19,519 nucleotides of DNA, from contig JASWJB010000524.1 in NCBI GenBank assembly GCA_032433595.1, positions 1-19,519 of the forward strand. The letters run 5' to 3'. Source of the DNA: Conoideocrella luteorostrata. Its lineage: Eukaryota > Ascomycota > Sordariomycetes > Hypocreales > Clavicipitaceae. Made by a program: the position numbers and the translations under genes. The notes below the pieces were generated by a model. That model did not search any database, was not told the origin of the DNA, and worked only from the letters and a program-made list of their open reading frames with translations. Shown one piece after another: positions 9,525-18,962 of the stretch (its first letter is position 1; every line of letters begins with the position of its first letter).

Positions 9525-9918
9525 CAGCCCTCCCTGGTGAACATACTCGAGAGTTGTACGATGACAGACCATGGATAGAACGCAGCATATTGGCGCAAAT
9601 GAGGACAGGCATGTCAAGACTTAATAATTCACTCTCCCGAATAAAGGCATTGACTTCTGGGCTGTGTGCATGCGGGCGCGAGGCGGAGACAGTAGCTCAC
9701 TTCCTATTTCGATGCACTAGATGGAATACGCACAGAACAGATATGCTCAAGTGCGCTGAGATGAAAGGAGGAAATATATTGTTCTTTCTAGGATGAAAAG
9801 GCTCGACGGACGGGGCAAAATGGACGCCAAATTTACAAGCGGTACAAGCAGCAATCCGCTTTGCGCTAGCTATAGGCCGTCTTAACAACAACCAGACCAT
9901 ATAAACCGCAACCACCAT
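9525..9918 (+). pseudogene. LINE polyprotein remnant: C-terminal zinc-knuckle region
   Basis: The sequence reads as ALPGEHTRELYD, then ILAQMRTGMSRLN, then a Cys-Cys-His-Cys knuckle in the order CACG, H and C. Such a knuckle is usual at the C-terminus of Tad1-type LINE polyproteins. A TGA at about 9794 is followed in frame by the family-typical DGAKWTPNLQAVQAAIRFA. The same 3' region recurs, more decayed, at 6575-6775. Confidence 0.8.
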
Positions 9919-10139
9919 CCAACGCTGACCAACTCAGCCCTACTATCACCTCGTGTTATACATAGCAGACGCCGCTTAAGCTGCCGAAAATAGGATGAGG
10001 AACACTTGAGGAATAGGCCCCGAGCTAGTCGGCTTGAACAATTACTGGACACGAGAAACCGCAGTAAATAGGAGAACGAGCGACGTAGAGCAGAAAATGG
10101 ATGCCCAAAGCGCACTTGGAAGGTTCACTAGGGTTTCTA

Positions 10140-10152
10140 AAGCACGAAAATT
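10140..10152 (+). repeat. Candidate right target-site duplication of the LINE
   Basis: This imperfect match (11 of 13) to 8525-8537 is the only basis for ending the LINE at 10139. Confidence 0.35.
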
Positions 10153-10708
10153 ACTAAGAGCACATGCATTAAAATTCATGTGATAGTGGTTAGATTACCT
10201 GCCTGAAACGGCAGGTGAGTTAATTTCTTTGCATTGAGCTTATGCATCCAAAAGGACAGCGTCGGGTGCCCGAAACATGTGCAAGTGATGGAGAATCTTT
10301 AAGCCAACAAAAGAAAAATAAAACATAAAGAATTTCAGTTTTTAGCCGACTATCTTTGGATGCTCTGTATTAGTATAAAAATATAAAAACACGGGGCTAT
10401 TTCTCAATCATGCATCTAGAAGCTCAATATTGCAACTAGCCCGGTCCTTGGTGCATTTTGGCTTGTCTGGATAATTAACATGGCCCTGGCGGAGGTAAAT
10501 TTTTTCAAGTTGTAGTGGTGGTTAAGAATTTCAGATGAAATTGTAAACAATGGGCGAGTGGCTATTGAGCATTCGCTGAGGGCCTAAAGCAGCCACGAAT
10601 TTACATGCTTCAGAGACGATGCTGCCTCGCGCAAACAAGACAACAGCTTGTTTCTTTTTTAAATCTTAAAAATATTGTCCGTGATCACGGTTGAGCGGAT
10701 CTTTGAGA
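10153..10708. other. Gene-free stretch 3' of the 567-codon ORF
   Basis: It is AT-rich with no plausible frame. AATAAA-like strings near 10317 read on the plus strand and are not usable by the minus-strand gene. A perfect 12-bp palindrome, CCGTGATCACGG, lies at 10679-10690, eighteen bases beyond the stop codon of that gene. I see nothing else. Confidence 0.4.
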
Positions 10709-12412
10709 TTATTCCAGGCCCCTGCGGCGCGGGTTTTTCCTTGGTCGCATTTCGCTGCGAAAGAATCGTACCAGGTCAGAAGATTTGTCTCTGTTGTGCA
10801 GCTTAGGTTCCATTGGAATAGGAATGCCTACATCCGAGTTAATAGTAGAAGGAGATGTGGACATTATAGTTCCGGCTAACGAGTCCTTTTCTGACGGAAT
10901 CTCATCCTTTATGAGCTGGTCATGACTCCCAAAACCAAATGTTCCAAACCACTGGAGCACATCATGCGCATGCTCATTTTCGTCATACTTGCACTGCGGT
11001 GACACCAAATTATCCTCGAATCCTGACGTAGTTATCCAGTATGCACTACCAAAAGCGAATTCTTCATTATCATCCCTTTCCGTACTTTCTTTGCCATATG
11101 CATTTTGCTGTTGGCAGGTAATGCTGCTAAGCCTAAAAGAAGGTTTTGAGGATGAAAATGAGCGGCTAAGTGTGCAAACATTTAGCTCATTATCGCCACG
11201 AGCTATCCTCCAGTCCTTGTTTGGTCGGTTGACTTGCTTATCACGCTCGGTAATTTTGAATTCAAGGTTTGTTAGACATTCCCCATTGTTTTTTTGTAAT
11301 CTGTGCCTGGTGGTGTCTTTAGATAATAATTCGGGGTGACTCAATATGTCCTTGTTATGGATTTGTTGTGATTGTTGAAACTCCACTGTGTCTCCCATGA
11401 TTGTGCTTGCAGCTGGAATAGCTTTACAGGCTGACAACTTGTCCGAGGATAGAGAAAAAGATCTCGCATTCTTTCGAGGCTTTTTTCTAAGTTTTTTTGG
11501 GCTATTCACTATTAACCGTGAGGATGCACTCCCGGTGATGCCAATTAAATTCTCTCTTTCTGAAGATTCTTTTCGCTGAGAATCTAAACGTTTCAGGCGT
11601 GTCTCCTCGAGCTGTTGCGCCGTAATTATTTCATCAGCTTGCACGCGCTGAAAGTGTCTTAAAGAGATAACCTCGGCAACCTTATTCAGCATTGACCAGT
11701 TCGAAGGTTTGAGCCGTCGAGCGGTAAGCTGTCTAACAGGTTCTCGTTCCTTTAACCCTGACTGATCCAGTGCTGTGTGTTTGTTCTTTTTTGGATTAGG
11801 ATAAGGGGGTAAGGCTTTATTTAGTAGCAAAGGATCTTTGATCTTGTTGGTCTCGTAAACAGCGCCCTCCTGAGTTGTTGGTACTGGAGAAATATGGAAG
11901 GGCTTATGTGCGTTACGTGAAACGTCTTCCGTGTCCACATAACAAATTCGAATAGATTCTGTTGGGCTGTCGTGATTTTCATGATCAGATAATTTTCCAA
12001 GTCGGTCTGAACCGTATTTCGGCAAATTCCCAAAGATGGAAGGGGAAACGGGTCCTCCTGATTCGTCAATATCGCCTATGAGCCGACGACACAAGCCACC
12101 CGTACCACACTGAGAACGGCATGTCGCGGTTTGCCTGTCAAGCTGATAGCTATGGAACTCAGGCCAGCCCGCCTCGATGTCGGGGCTCCCAACAACAAAT
12201 CGCTTGCCGGCCGCGTCTCGACGGTGTTCATTATGACTTATGAAATGATGTTGTAGCCGAAATTTCAAAGGCTGCGGGACAAGGCGGAGTTGCTTAGAAG
12301 GCGATATTGATGCAGCGGACCAGCACCGGCAGAATTGTGCGCCCCGTTCCTGCGCACAGCAACGGGGGCTATGGCTGGGGTCAAGGAATCGACAGCCGCT
12401 TTTTGAGTCCAT
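10709..12412 (-). CDS. Hypothetical protein, 567 aa, largely disordered, predicted nuclear
   Basis: I do not recognise this protein. It is a single uninterrupted frame of 567 codons from ATG at 12412, far longer than chance frames in this AT-rich window. That makes it probably a real gene, or a recent relic of one. Residues 1-110 are rich in Cys, Arg and Ser with two close pairs of Cys. Most of the rest looks disordered and charged. Residues about 239-289 could form a long amphipathic helix or coiled coil. Lys/Arg clusters at 305-315 (SPKKLRKKPRKN) and 556-564 (RPRKNPRRR) resemble nuclear localisation signals. The C-terminal block with SSDLVRFFRSE at 544-554 is the most motif-like part. There is no signal peptide or membrane segment. 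It has no operon-like partner and no introns that I can see. A chromatin or transcription-related role is only a guess. Confidence 0.6.
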   Translation of the reverse strand: MDSKSGCRFLDPSHSPRCCAQERGAQFCRCWSAASISPSKQLRLVPQPLKFRLQHHFISHNEHRRDAAGKRFVVGSPDIEAGWPEFHSYQLDRQTATCRSQCGTGGLCRRLIGDIDESGGPVSPSIFGNLPKYGSDRLGKLSDHENHDSPTESIRICYVDTEDVSRNAHKPFHISPVPTTQEGAVYETNKIKDPLLLNKALPPYPNPKKNKHTALDQSGLKEREPVRQLTARRLKPSNWSMLNKVAEVISLRHFQRVQADEIITAQQLEETRLKRLDSQRKESSERENLIGITGSASSRLIVNSPKKLRKKPRKNARSFSLSSDKLSACKAIPAASTIMGDTVEFQQSQQIHNKDILSHPELLSKDTTRHRLQKNNGECLTNLEFKITERDKQVNRPNKDWRIARGDNELNVCTLSRSFSSSKPSFRLSSITCQQQNAYGKESTERDDNEEFAFGSAYWITTSGFEDNLVSPQCKYDENEHAHDVLQWFGTFGFGSHDQLIKDEIPSEKDSLAGTIMSTSPSTINSDVGIPIPMEPKLHNRDKSSDLVRFFRSEMRPRKNPRRRGLE

Positions 12413-14160
12413 TGAATTGATTTGTTATCTGGTGAGTATTTGGGAGGCGTTTTGACTGTTTCTTGGACCTGATGCTGTTCAAAGCCAATGACACACTGTT
12501 CGCCTTACCGTTTAAGCCGATGCTACCTCCAGCTGGCAGACCGAGTAGTCAGGCAAATCTGACGGACTGGTTAGCGTTACATGCAATATATGAGTAGTGT
12601 GAAGTTGGCGTAAAGCATATACCAGATTTTTGAAGATCAGACATTCGCAGATAATGCATATTAAATAAAAAGCATCTATATATATCCAGATAGAGACAGC
12701 GGATAGTATTTAAGTAATTCTTGGACACCACTTCAGGATGTGAAACACTTACGCTAAAGGCGTTTCACTGCTGCGTTCATTAATAAAGTACAACAACAGA
12801 AAAACAGAGTTCTTCGTTGCAAGTAAAGTGTTGGCTAGTACCCAAGCATCTGCAGTCCTGGCAGGTGATGGGATGCTGGGATATTGTAAATGGAGCCTTC
12901 CAAACTTAGATGCTGAGATGACTAGGGGTCGCTCTGAAACGAGCATGGGCAGCGATCGTTGGTTACCTCTCACTAGTCTAAAGCAATTTTACGTAGGCTT
13001 CACAACTCTTGTTAAGAAAACTATGAAATTAACTAAATGAACTTAAGTCCTTAGACACGTCGTTTTTCCATTGCTTAGCGTGATGTGGGGTCAATAGGGT
13101 AGGCAAGCTAGTGCAATTTAATAGTTGGGATTAAATCATCACAAACGTCAAGATGGTCACATTGAACAAGAAGCTATTATCCCAGCAATCTCTTACATTA
13201 GCTTTCCTGTCCCCTTTGCGGATTTAGTAAAAGCCTCCATAAGTCCAACTAACTTTTTTTGGTCACGTATTGCAGGTGCAAGCGACTTAACCAGCTATGT
13301 GCGACATATGTCATTAGTTTCGAAACAAACAGTTAAACCACCCACCACACAGAGTGCATCACACACATGCAGTAAACGACGGAGGGACACGGTTCTAAAA
13401 AGAAGGCTTTTGAATTTTGTGGCACTGGCTGCAGCTGCACTGTGAACTGTCTCGTGAGAACCAATAGCCCATGATTCATTGAAACAGAAAATACTGTCCA
13501 TGTTCTGGTTGGTCCGAAAAAATCAATGAAACCAAACAAAGCCTAACCACCCACAAAAATGATCATCATTTTCCTGTTTCGTTACCCATGTCTAGCCAAA
13601 GACCTAAAACAATCGGGCCAAACATTTCGGTGGTTCATCGGGCGATTTCTAAATAAGTGTTTTAGCTTTGAAGATCGTCATGGGAGCGAGAGAATAGTGG
13701 CCAAAAACAAGAAAAAGGTGGGGGTTATTTTGCCACAGTCCTTGCCCTTAAGCACTCACCTGGGCCGCTGTGGGCTACTTCACAGCTAACGGAAATAGTT
13801 GTTATTGTTGGAAAGTGGCCGCGAGGGTGACCTGTCCGTGAAGGTAATAGAATGATCAGGAGGCGTTACATGAGATGTCTGAGGCAGCTACGGAAGGGAG
13901 GAAATAGCAAATGGTGAATTTCATAACATATATAGAAGGTAATTTGGAAGCAATTGAAAGTGTTGAAACTTTGAAAAAGAATCGTTATTAGCTTCATTAA
14001 TGCACATGACTTTGATCCCATGAATTCACCCGTGTTGTGTCCCCAGGAATTACGTAGATTTCTGTATAGTTCAGTGAATGCTTTCAGAATAATAGTAACT
14101 CCCGAAATTCTGGAAGCTCAGAAAAGGCTCATTTCTGATTATGATAGAATGGCTAAAATC
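12413..14160. other. Long gene-free stretch upstream of the 567-codon ORF
   Basis: Frames up to 106 codons occur (for example 13125-13445 plus) but lack domains, introns or any resemblance I can name. Paired frames on both strands over 13295-13539 are mutual shadows. The sequence is unstructured to the eye, probably including decayed repeat DNA upstream of the dispersed repeat. Confidence 0.4.
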
Positions 14161-14332
14161 GAGCTGAAAGACTAGTCGCAAGCCACAGAGTCCTCCCACA
14201 ACAGATGAATAGGAAACAATGGGAAAACTATTAAACTGGACGACCTTAACCTGATCTAATGGAAACTAGACAGGGACTAGAGGTATGAGTAGCCGTCAAA
14301 TTATGTAGAAATTAAGGACAACATTCCAATGC
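14161..14332 (+). repeat. Dispersed repeat, copy 2 (partner at 2359-2551)
   Basis: It has the same orientation and the same two ends as copy 1: GAGCTGAA and AGTCGCAAGCCAC at the left (14174), and GTCAAATTATGTAGAAATTAAGGA to ATTCCAATGC at the right. The interior is diverged and about 20 bp shorter. Weak similarity may extend 60 bases further left (ATTCTGGAAGCTCAGAAAAGGCT against CCTGGGGGCTAGCAAAAGCCTT). Confidence 0.7.
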
Positions 14333-14719
14333 GACAACCACGTTACTCTCATTGCGACTTATTGCTTTCCCCGGCTCGAAATGGGGCCGTGCATGATAAC
14401 TGCAGCGGAGGGGAGCTAACAACCCGTGGCGTGTTTTGGAACACGAAACAGGGCCAAGCACATGTGCGAAGATGCAAGCCTCGTCACATTGGATCAATGG
14501 CCCGACACTTACGTGTCAGTGGCGCCTCTCGTTCGTGTCCCTTAGCCCAGAAGAAAGCACCAGCGACTCTTAATTTTTTTCCCATTCTGCGGATGCTTAG
14601 TGCCATGAGTTAAGGCAAATGGAGAATAACTGACTAAATCAAGTTTTGCAACGCCATGTAACCTTTGAACCACGACCGACATCGGCTGATTCGGATCATG
14701 TTGCGTTATAAGCACTATT
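14333..14719. other. Stretch with no recognisable gene between repeat and P450 relic
   Basis: The C-terminal half of the neighbouring P450 would be expected here, but no heme-binding loop or ExxR-like segment can be read in any minus frame. The open frames on both strands resemble nothing known. Confidence 0.4.
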
Positions 14720-15351
14720 ATTCTCCAAATCAATTCGTCAAAGACAAAAAAAGATAGCCGAAAGTGTATGGTTGATTTTGGACAGCATCTACCCGAAATA
14801 GACATCATTTCCAAGCTGAATAAAGCACTCAGAACACCATTGGTACAGAGAAACATCGATTTTGCTTGCATCATGGGCAACAGCAGAAGAACATGCGCGA
14901 AGGCTGTGCAGATTTAGACGGCTGTCGATCCACGCTTGCTTCCCTTTCTGGAGACTAACTAATTCATCCCCGGGTGAAGCTTGTGAGCATGCATTTGCTG
15001 CGCTAGAACGCCCAAAGACTCACCCCGCGGGTTCGGGAAACCAGTTTTGCTGGTGGGCAGGATGGTATAAACAGCTTTGATGGCCTTCTCAAAGATGCCT
15101 TGCACAAAGTCTTCGAAGGAGAGCGTCTCACTATTTCGATAGACCTCCGTCGACTGTTTCACTTCTGTTACGACGTAAAATGTCTTTCCGAAAGCTAAGA
15201 AGGCGAACAGTTCGTTGCTGCCGGAAAAGTATTCCCTATATCATATCGGTAAGCGGCTCAACTACACAATAAACTATATAGCCCATAGTTAAACTCACCT
15301 GGCCCTACCAAACAGACTGTTGGTATCCCAGAAAAAAGCTGGGCCATGTCC
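14720..15351 (-). pseudogene. Cytochrome P450 relic, N-terminal part only
   Basis: P450s are heme monooxygenases of the ER membrane. Minus-strand exon 15351-15299 reads GHGPAFFWDTNSLFGRAR. It is followed by a 63-bp intron (15298-15236) with GTGAGT and TAG borders. The next exon (15235 downward) reads EYFSGSNELFAF, then VYRNSETLSFEDFV, NPRGESLGVLAQQM and KLHPG. This order matches the N-terminal region of fungal P450s related to the CYP7/CYP8 type. A one-base change at the GGGG near 14962 shifts the frame. The following frame gives VSLYQWCSECFIQLGNDVYFG, then a stop, then MLSKINHTL. Upstream of GHG the frame is closed by a TAA. No I-helix, ExxR or Cys-heme loop survives. The splice sites are intact while the coding sequence is dead, so inactivation may be fairly recent relative to the neighbouring repeats. 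Confidence 0.78.
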
Positions 15352-16765
15352 TGGACGACGATTGTCAGTCTTGCACAAATATTAAATGCACGCCATGTTC
15401 TGAAGGCATCGACCTAAGACTAAAGTTGAGCCCATGGATAACGGGGTATAGGCGTCGAAGTAGATCTTTTTTTCATTGGCAAGTTGTCAGCCATTTAATG
15501 AGGAGTAGTCCATTCTACTTTGAGGTTCCTAATCAATACCTGACCAAAAATAGAGAACCCCATGCGCTAGAGACTATATGAAATGCATTATTCGCGCTAC
15601 TAAAATGGAGCCTCACCATTGCCAAATTTCGCAATACCTTGATTGTTTTGTACCTGTCGACTTACGACACTGCAGCCTGTCTACGACCTACGTCTCCTTC
15701 CCATTTATGTACATGGATATGGGTCTTGCTTAGTATTTTGCTGACAATGACGTAAGTGCATTGCGGCGCAGTTAAGTGATATAACACAATAATTGAGCTA
15801 TATTATGCGTGACGTGATATGAGTCGCGGAAAGCTATAAGATTGTAAGTTAAGGATTAAAAAACTGCAGGTGCTAGACAGCGATGCAGGTCGTATAGCTA
15901 ATGTCCCTATTTGGCAACCCATTTAGAAGTTTACGAATCCCGCTGTGAAGAACCGCGATATGAGGTAGCCCCCGCTATCTGTTCTCACCACCTCATCTCT
16001 AAAGATATGTACCATCTTATTGACTTACCGTCACGGTGGACGTAGAGCATGTTAATACACATGAAAAGTGGCCTCTACGTACTTTGTCGACTCAAAAGAC
16101 ACACACCCAGCACTCACGTATACTGGGGCCTGACACACGCCCAGTAACGCTCCGTACAACTCGTAGAAGGCTTCAAGCAAAGCCCTCCTGTAATTCGTGG
16201 TATCCTTTCTCTTACCGAGATCAAATGGTCGCGTAGGTCGCTTGCCTCTTGTGGAGCAAGTGCACTCTTCAATTGAACAAATTAATGAATGAACGTGTGA
16301 GGCACAATGCCCTAGCTAACTTCGGGGGAAAACTTCTATTGATGGATTGAATGATGATTCTCTCTTGAAGAGCACAATCGCACTACTCATAGCTATACTA
16401 TTTGAATCCAACCTTGTCACCCTAGAGGATCATGTCCGCCCACATAGCACGCCATATTCTTTTTGTGATACTTACATACCTCACCAAGAAACGCTCGCAA
16501 GGATCATGGAGCCATTCATACATAAGTAGTCCAATCATTTTAGTCGCGCTGAGTCACTAAATCCTGCTCGGGACCCAACAGCAATGCGGGAGTGGCGGGG
16601 CTTGCGATGATCCGTGATGCATGCTACCATCTCCGCCTTTCTGGAACTGGTCTTGACTTATCATGTGATACCATTAATTATCGGAAACGTTCCAGCTCGC
16701 GGACTCACGCATTCTATTTCTTCTGTCGCGTAGTGCATCGAATATTACAGCACGTAATCTCCAAA
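15352..16765. other. Gene-free stretch between P450 relic and SDR gene
   Basis: No coding relic is readable. Open frames such as 16036-16236 and 16347-16529 (plus) are short and featureless. The right end should contain the SDR promoter, but no confident TATA box was found. The missing first codons of the P450 relic, if still present, would lie just right of 15351. Confidence 0.4.
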
Positions 16766-17943
16766 ATGGCGGCTGCGAGAGGGACCATCTTCATCACGGG
16801 AGCAAACGGCGGACTCGGAAGCGCCATCGTGGAGCAAATTGCCTCGAAACCAGAGCTATCAGCCTACCACGGGCTCTACACCATCCGGGGCGCGACACCA
16901 GCAGCGGCGCCGGCTCTCGCCTCAGTCCTCGCTCGTGGCGATGCGTCACATCCTCACGATATCCTGTCCCTCGATTTGACGAACCTCGACAACGTTCGGC
17001 AGGTGGCAGAGGGCATCAATGTGAGTCATTTATTATTTTTTGTCGAGCCACTCCTCATGTAGTAACCAACACATCCAGGTTCGCGTTGCTGCTGGAGAAA
17101 TCCCACCCATCCGGGCACTAATCCTTAACGCCGGCTTCCAGGACTTCGGCAGCCAGTCATGGACCCCAGCCGGGCTTGACGTCACCTTTGCGGCAAACTA
17201 CCTTGGGCATTGGCTGCTCACCCTTCTTCTTCTGGAGAGCATGGATAAGCAAGCGGGGAAAATCGTTTTGATTGGAAGCCAAGGACACGAGTAGGTTCCC
17301 AAGTGTGATAAGACAACGAGAACACAGCCACAAAACTAACCAACAGTGCTCTGGTAGCCCCAATGACCCGCGAAATGCCAGAGGCGGAGCCTTCAAAGAA
17401 GAAAGGTACAAGGAATTAGTCCACGATGGAGCCAGCTTCGAGGCTATCGCCAAAGGCACCTGGAGCCCGGCCACGGAAGAGGCTGGCTTCCGTGGCGGAT
17501 TCCGCCGCTACGGCGCCGCGAAGCTCTTCTTGATCATGATGATGCACGAACTGCAGCGGCGCATCGACCAAGATGCCGCCATAAAGAACATCTGCGTTCT
17601 CGGCGTTGACCCGGGAACGATGATCACAGGGTTGCAGCGCCTTGCGCCATGGTTCATCCGCGTCGTTATCTTCCAAGTCATCTATCCCATCATAGTCTAC
17701 ATGTTCCCCAACGGTAGCACAGTGCGGACTCCGCAGAAGTCGGCGTTTGATGTCCTGGAAGTTACCTTCAGCACTGACCTTGGCGGAGGCAAACTACCTA
17801 AAGATTTATACTTTATTGGGACGCAACCATTGGAGACGAGCGCCGAGTCGAGGGATGCTCATAAACAGCAGCTGGTCTGGAGAGAGACGGTCAAATTGAC
17901 AAATCTGAAGGAAAACGATACAATTCTTGGCAACTGGCAGTGA
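16766..17943 (+). CDS. Short-chain dehydrogenase/reductase (Rossmann fold), three exons
   Basis: This is an NAD(P)-dependent oxidoreductase acting on an unknown alcohol or ketone. Exons 16766-17020, 17079-17290 and 17358-17943 join to 350 residues. The introns are 58 and 67 bp, with GTGAGT..CAG and GTAGGT..TAG borders. The dinucleotide-binding TGANGGLG is at 11-18 and LNAG at 101-104. The active-site Asn is probably N125 in NYLGHW, the Ser S152 in LIGSQGH, and the Tyr and Lys are Y207 and K211 in YGAAK. VDPG follows further on. Intron 2 has an earlier CAG at 17344-17346, but using it shifts the frame to a stop. The TAG at 17355-17357 restores GHDPNDPRN, the sequence usual in this fungal subfamily. 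The ATG at 16766 (CCAAAATGG) directly precedes the Rossmann motif; in-frame codons upstream add unrelated sequence. The gene seems intact. Such SDRs are common both in metabolite clusters and elsewhere, so pathway membership is unproven. Confidence 0.9.
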
Positions 17944-18196
17944 TGGCAAGCCTGATCCAGCTAAAAATGATTTACGGAATGGTTTGTCCTAGTGGGTCGC
18001 ATTAATGATAGGTCTGCTGGTACCAGCTGCCCTTCACTGGCAACTTTATAAGATTTGTGGGAATTGATATCATGAAGAGCAGGTCAGTTGGCTTCAGCAG
18101 CTTAGTGCGGCAAAATTCAATGACTTCGTTCAAAGCAAGGCGTAGCACGCCTACATAGAGATAGTCTAACTTGGAACTCTCCCAGCAGAATACAGC
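17944..18196. other. 3' flank of the SDR, no recognisable gene
   Basis: A minus-strand frame of 80 codons covers most of this stretch and extends into the solo LTR. If the LTR and one target-site copy are ignored, the same frame stays open leftward from about 18478. I do not recognise the sequence and do not call it a gene. Confidence 0.35.
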
Positions 18197-18201
18197 ACGT
18201 C
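18197..18201 (+). repeat. Target-site duplication ACGTC, left of solo LTR A
   Basis: ACGTC is repeated exactly at 18407-18411. Confidence 0.88.
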
Positions 18202-18406
18202 TGTGGGTTGCACAGGGTGGTGTGCAATACGGTATCGATACCAATTGCGGTCAAAATGCAATTAACTTACTAGTCTCTGTATATCTTAGAAGAGGAAAAC
18301 AAGTCAAATTGAAAGGCTCGATATCGCCGTATAAATATCGAGGCAGAAAGGTGACCACGTGACCCGCTCCGTGCTTCCTATTGTGCTTGGCGGCAGGATT
18401 CCAACA
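18202..18406. mobile_element. Solo LTR A (205 bp)
   Basis: Ends are TGTGGGTTGC and GATTCCAACA (TG..CA), and the flanks are the perfect 5-bp duplication ACGTC. It aligns along its length with LTR B at 18963-19164, sharing the start, a CGTATAAAT box in the middle, GGTGACCACGTGA and GTGCTTGGCGGC near the end. The TATA-like box suggests transcription on the plus strand, but the start TGTTGGAATC read on the minus strand is also LTR-like, so I leave orientation open. No internal genes remain. Confidence 0.9.
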
Positions 18407-18411
18407 ACGTC
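18407..18411 (+). repeat. Target-site duplication ACGTC, right of solo LTR A
   Basis: This is an exact copy of 18197-18201. Confidence 0.88.
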
Positions 18412-18464
18412 CAACTGCTGGCAGTATCTCAACACGGCGTGGGTCAGCTAGCTGCCTTGCATAA

Positions 18465-18830
18465 TCAAGAGGGGATTTTTAAACTCAAGAGAACCTTGTT
18501 AGTAAAGACGCCATGAAGATCGACCTCGGCGTTCAGCCTCTGTAGCTGACTTAGACTTTTCTCCCCGTACCCCGGAATAACGTCCTGCCACGGCGCCGCG
18601 TAGTTGAGATAAATATACCGGTCGTACGCGCCGAGTTGTTTCGCTTTGGCTTCGACGTCTTCTATCAGCGAGCGAGCCGCCGCGTATACCTGCTCGTCCT
18701 GAGCCGCATCCGTCCAAGATGGCGAAATCAAGAACACGGCGAATGATCCTTCAAGATCGGCGAGCCCCAGGGAATTATCATCCGCCCCGCGCTTGTAAAT
18801 TTGCGGCGGCAAGGTTTCTATGATGAATAG
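18465..18830 (-). pseudogene. C-terminal stub of an FAD-linked oxidase (berberine-bridge type)
   Basis: These secreted or cytosolic flavoenzymes oxidise small molecules, using a PCMH-type FAD domain followed by a berberine/BBE C-terminal segment. Only the last 120 or so residues are present. They read LPPQIYKRGADDNSLGL, then a SWTDAAQDEQVYAAARSLI helix, then YIYLNYAAPWQDVIPGYG, SLSQLQRLNAEVD and HGVFTNKV before a stop at 18465. YxYxNYA..Q....YG and the D.HGVF ending are characteristic of the family. The usual VPGGFK at the very end is altered to VLLSLK. Upstream (above 18893) an in-frame TGA closes the frame, and the FAD-binding half is missing from the window. It is GC-richer than its surroundings and lies between the two solo LTRs. 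Confidence 0.78.
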
Positions 18831-18957
18831 GCAGAACAACACGAGGACAGCGTTCCCGTTGAGGACACAACTCAAGTCTGAAGAAGCAAGCAATTTGATT
18901 CACACCGATGATGCATGTGTATTCGATGACTACCTAAGCAAGCGGGCAAAAACCCTT

Positions 18958-18962
18958 CTTAT
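18958..18962 (+). repeat. Target-site duplication CTTAT, left of solo LTR B
   Basis: CTTAT is repeated exactly at 19165-19169. Confidence 0.88.

Larger units (their letters stand above)
8538..10139 (+). mobile_element. 5'-truncated, degenerate non-LTR retrotransposon (Tad1-like LINE), interrupted by a solo LTR
   Basis: Only the C-terminal part of the polyprotein remains. The reverse transcriptase is absent, as expected of a 5'-truncated copy. From about 8591 an RNase H domain is readable (DVDAAVSSS, then NPYSGALATI, then a TTNKAMALGLRNPRQ segment). Where relatives have AEL the copy has GAL, so the second catalytic acidic residue is missing. A one-base deletion near 8968 shifts the frame; the next frame continues to VWVPASE and AKQEAKKAS up to about 9240. 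After the inserted LTR, the frame resumes at about 9525 through ILAQMRTGMSRLN to a zinc knuckle, CACGREAETVAHFLFRC, then a TGA near 9794 and DGAKWTPNLQAV. It is clearly non-functional. The end positions rest on the weak target duplication. Confidence 0.85.

Noticed and set aside
10989..11339. Plus-strand frames opposite the 567-codon ORF
   Set aside because: They are shorter, lack motifs, and are explained as antisense shadows.
13125..13539. Overlapping frames of 68 to 106 codons on both strands
   Set aside because: No start context, introns, domains or similarity; two strands open at once suggests composition rather than coding.
14312..14613. Continuation of the P450 relic toward a heme-binding loop
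   Set aside because: No FxxGxxxCxG-like or ExxR-like segment is readable in any minus frame.
16592..16765. An N-terminal extension of the SDR from an upstream in-frame start
   Set aside because: The extension has no SDR similarity, and the ATG at 16766 has good context directly before the TGxxxGxG motif.
17291..17346. SDR intron 2 ending at the CAG at 17344-17346
   Set aside because: That acceptor shifts exon 3 into a frame with an early TAG; the TAG acceptor 11 bases later restores the conserved DPNDPRN segment.
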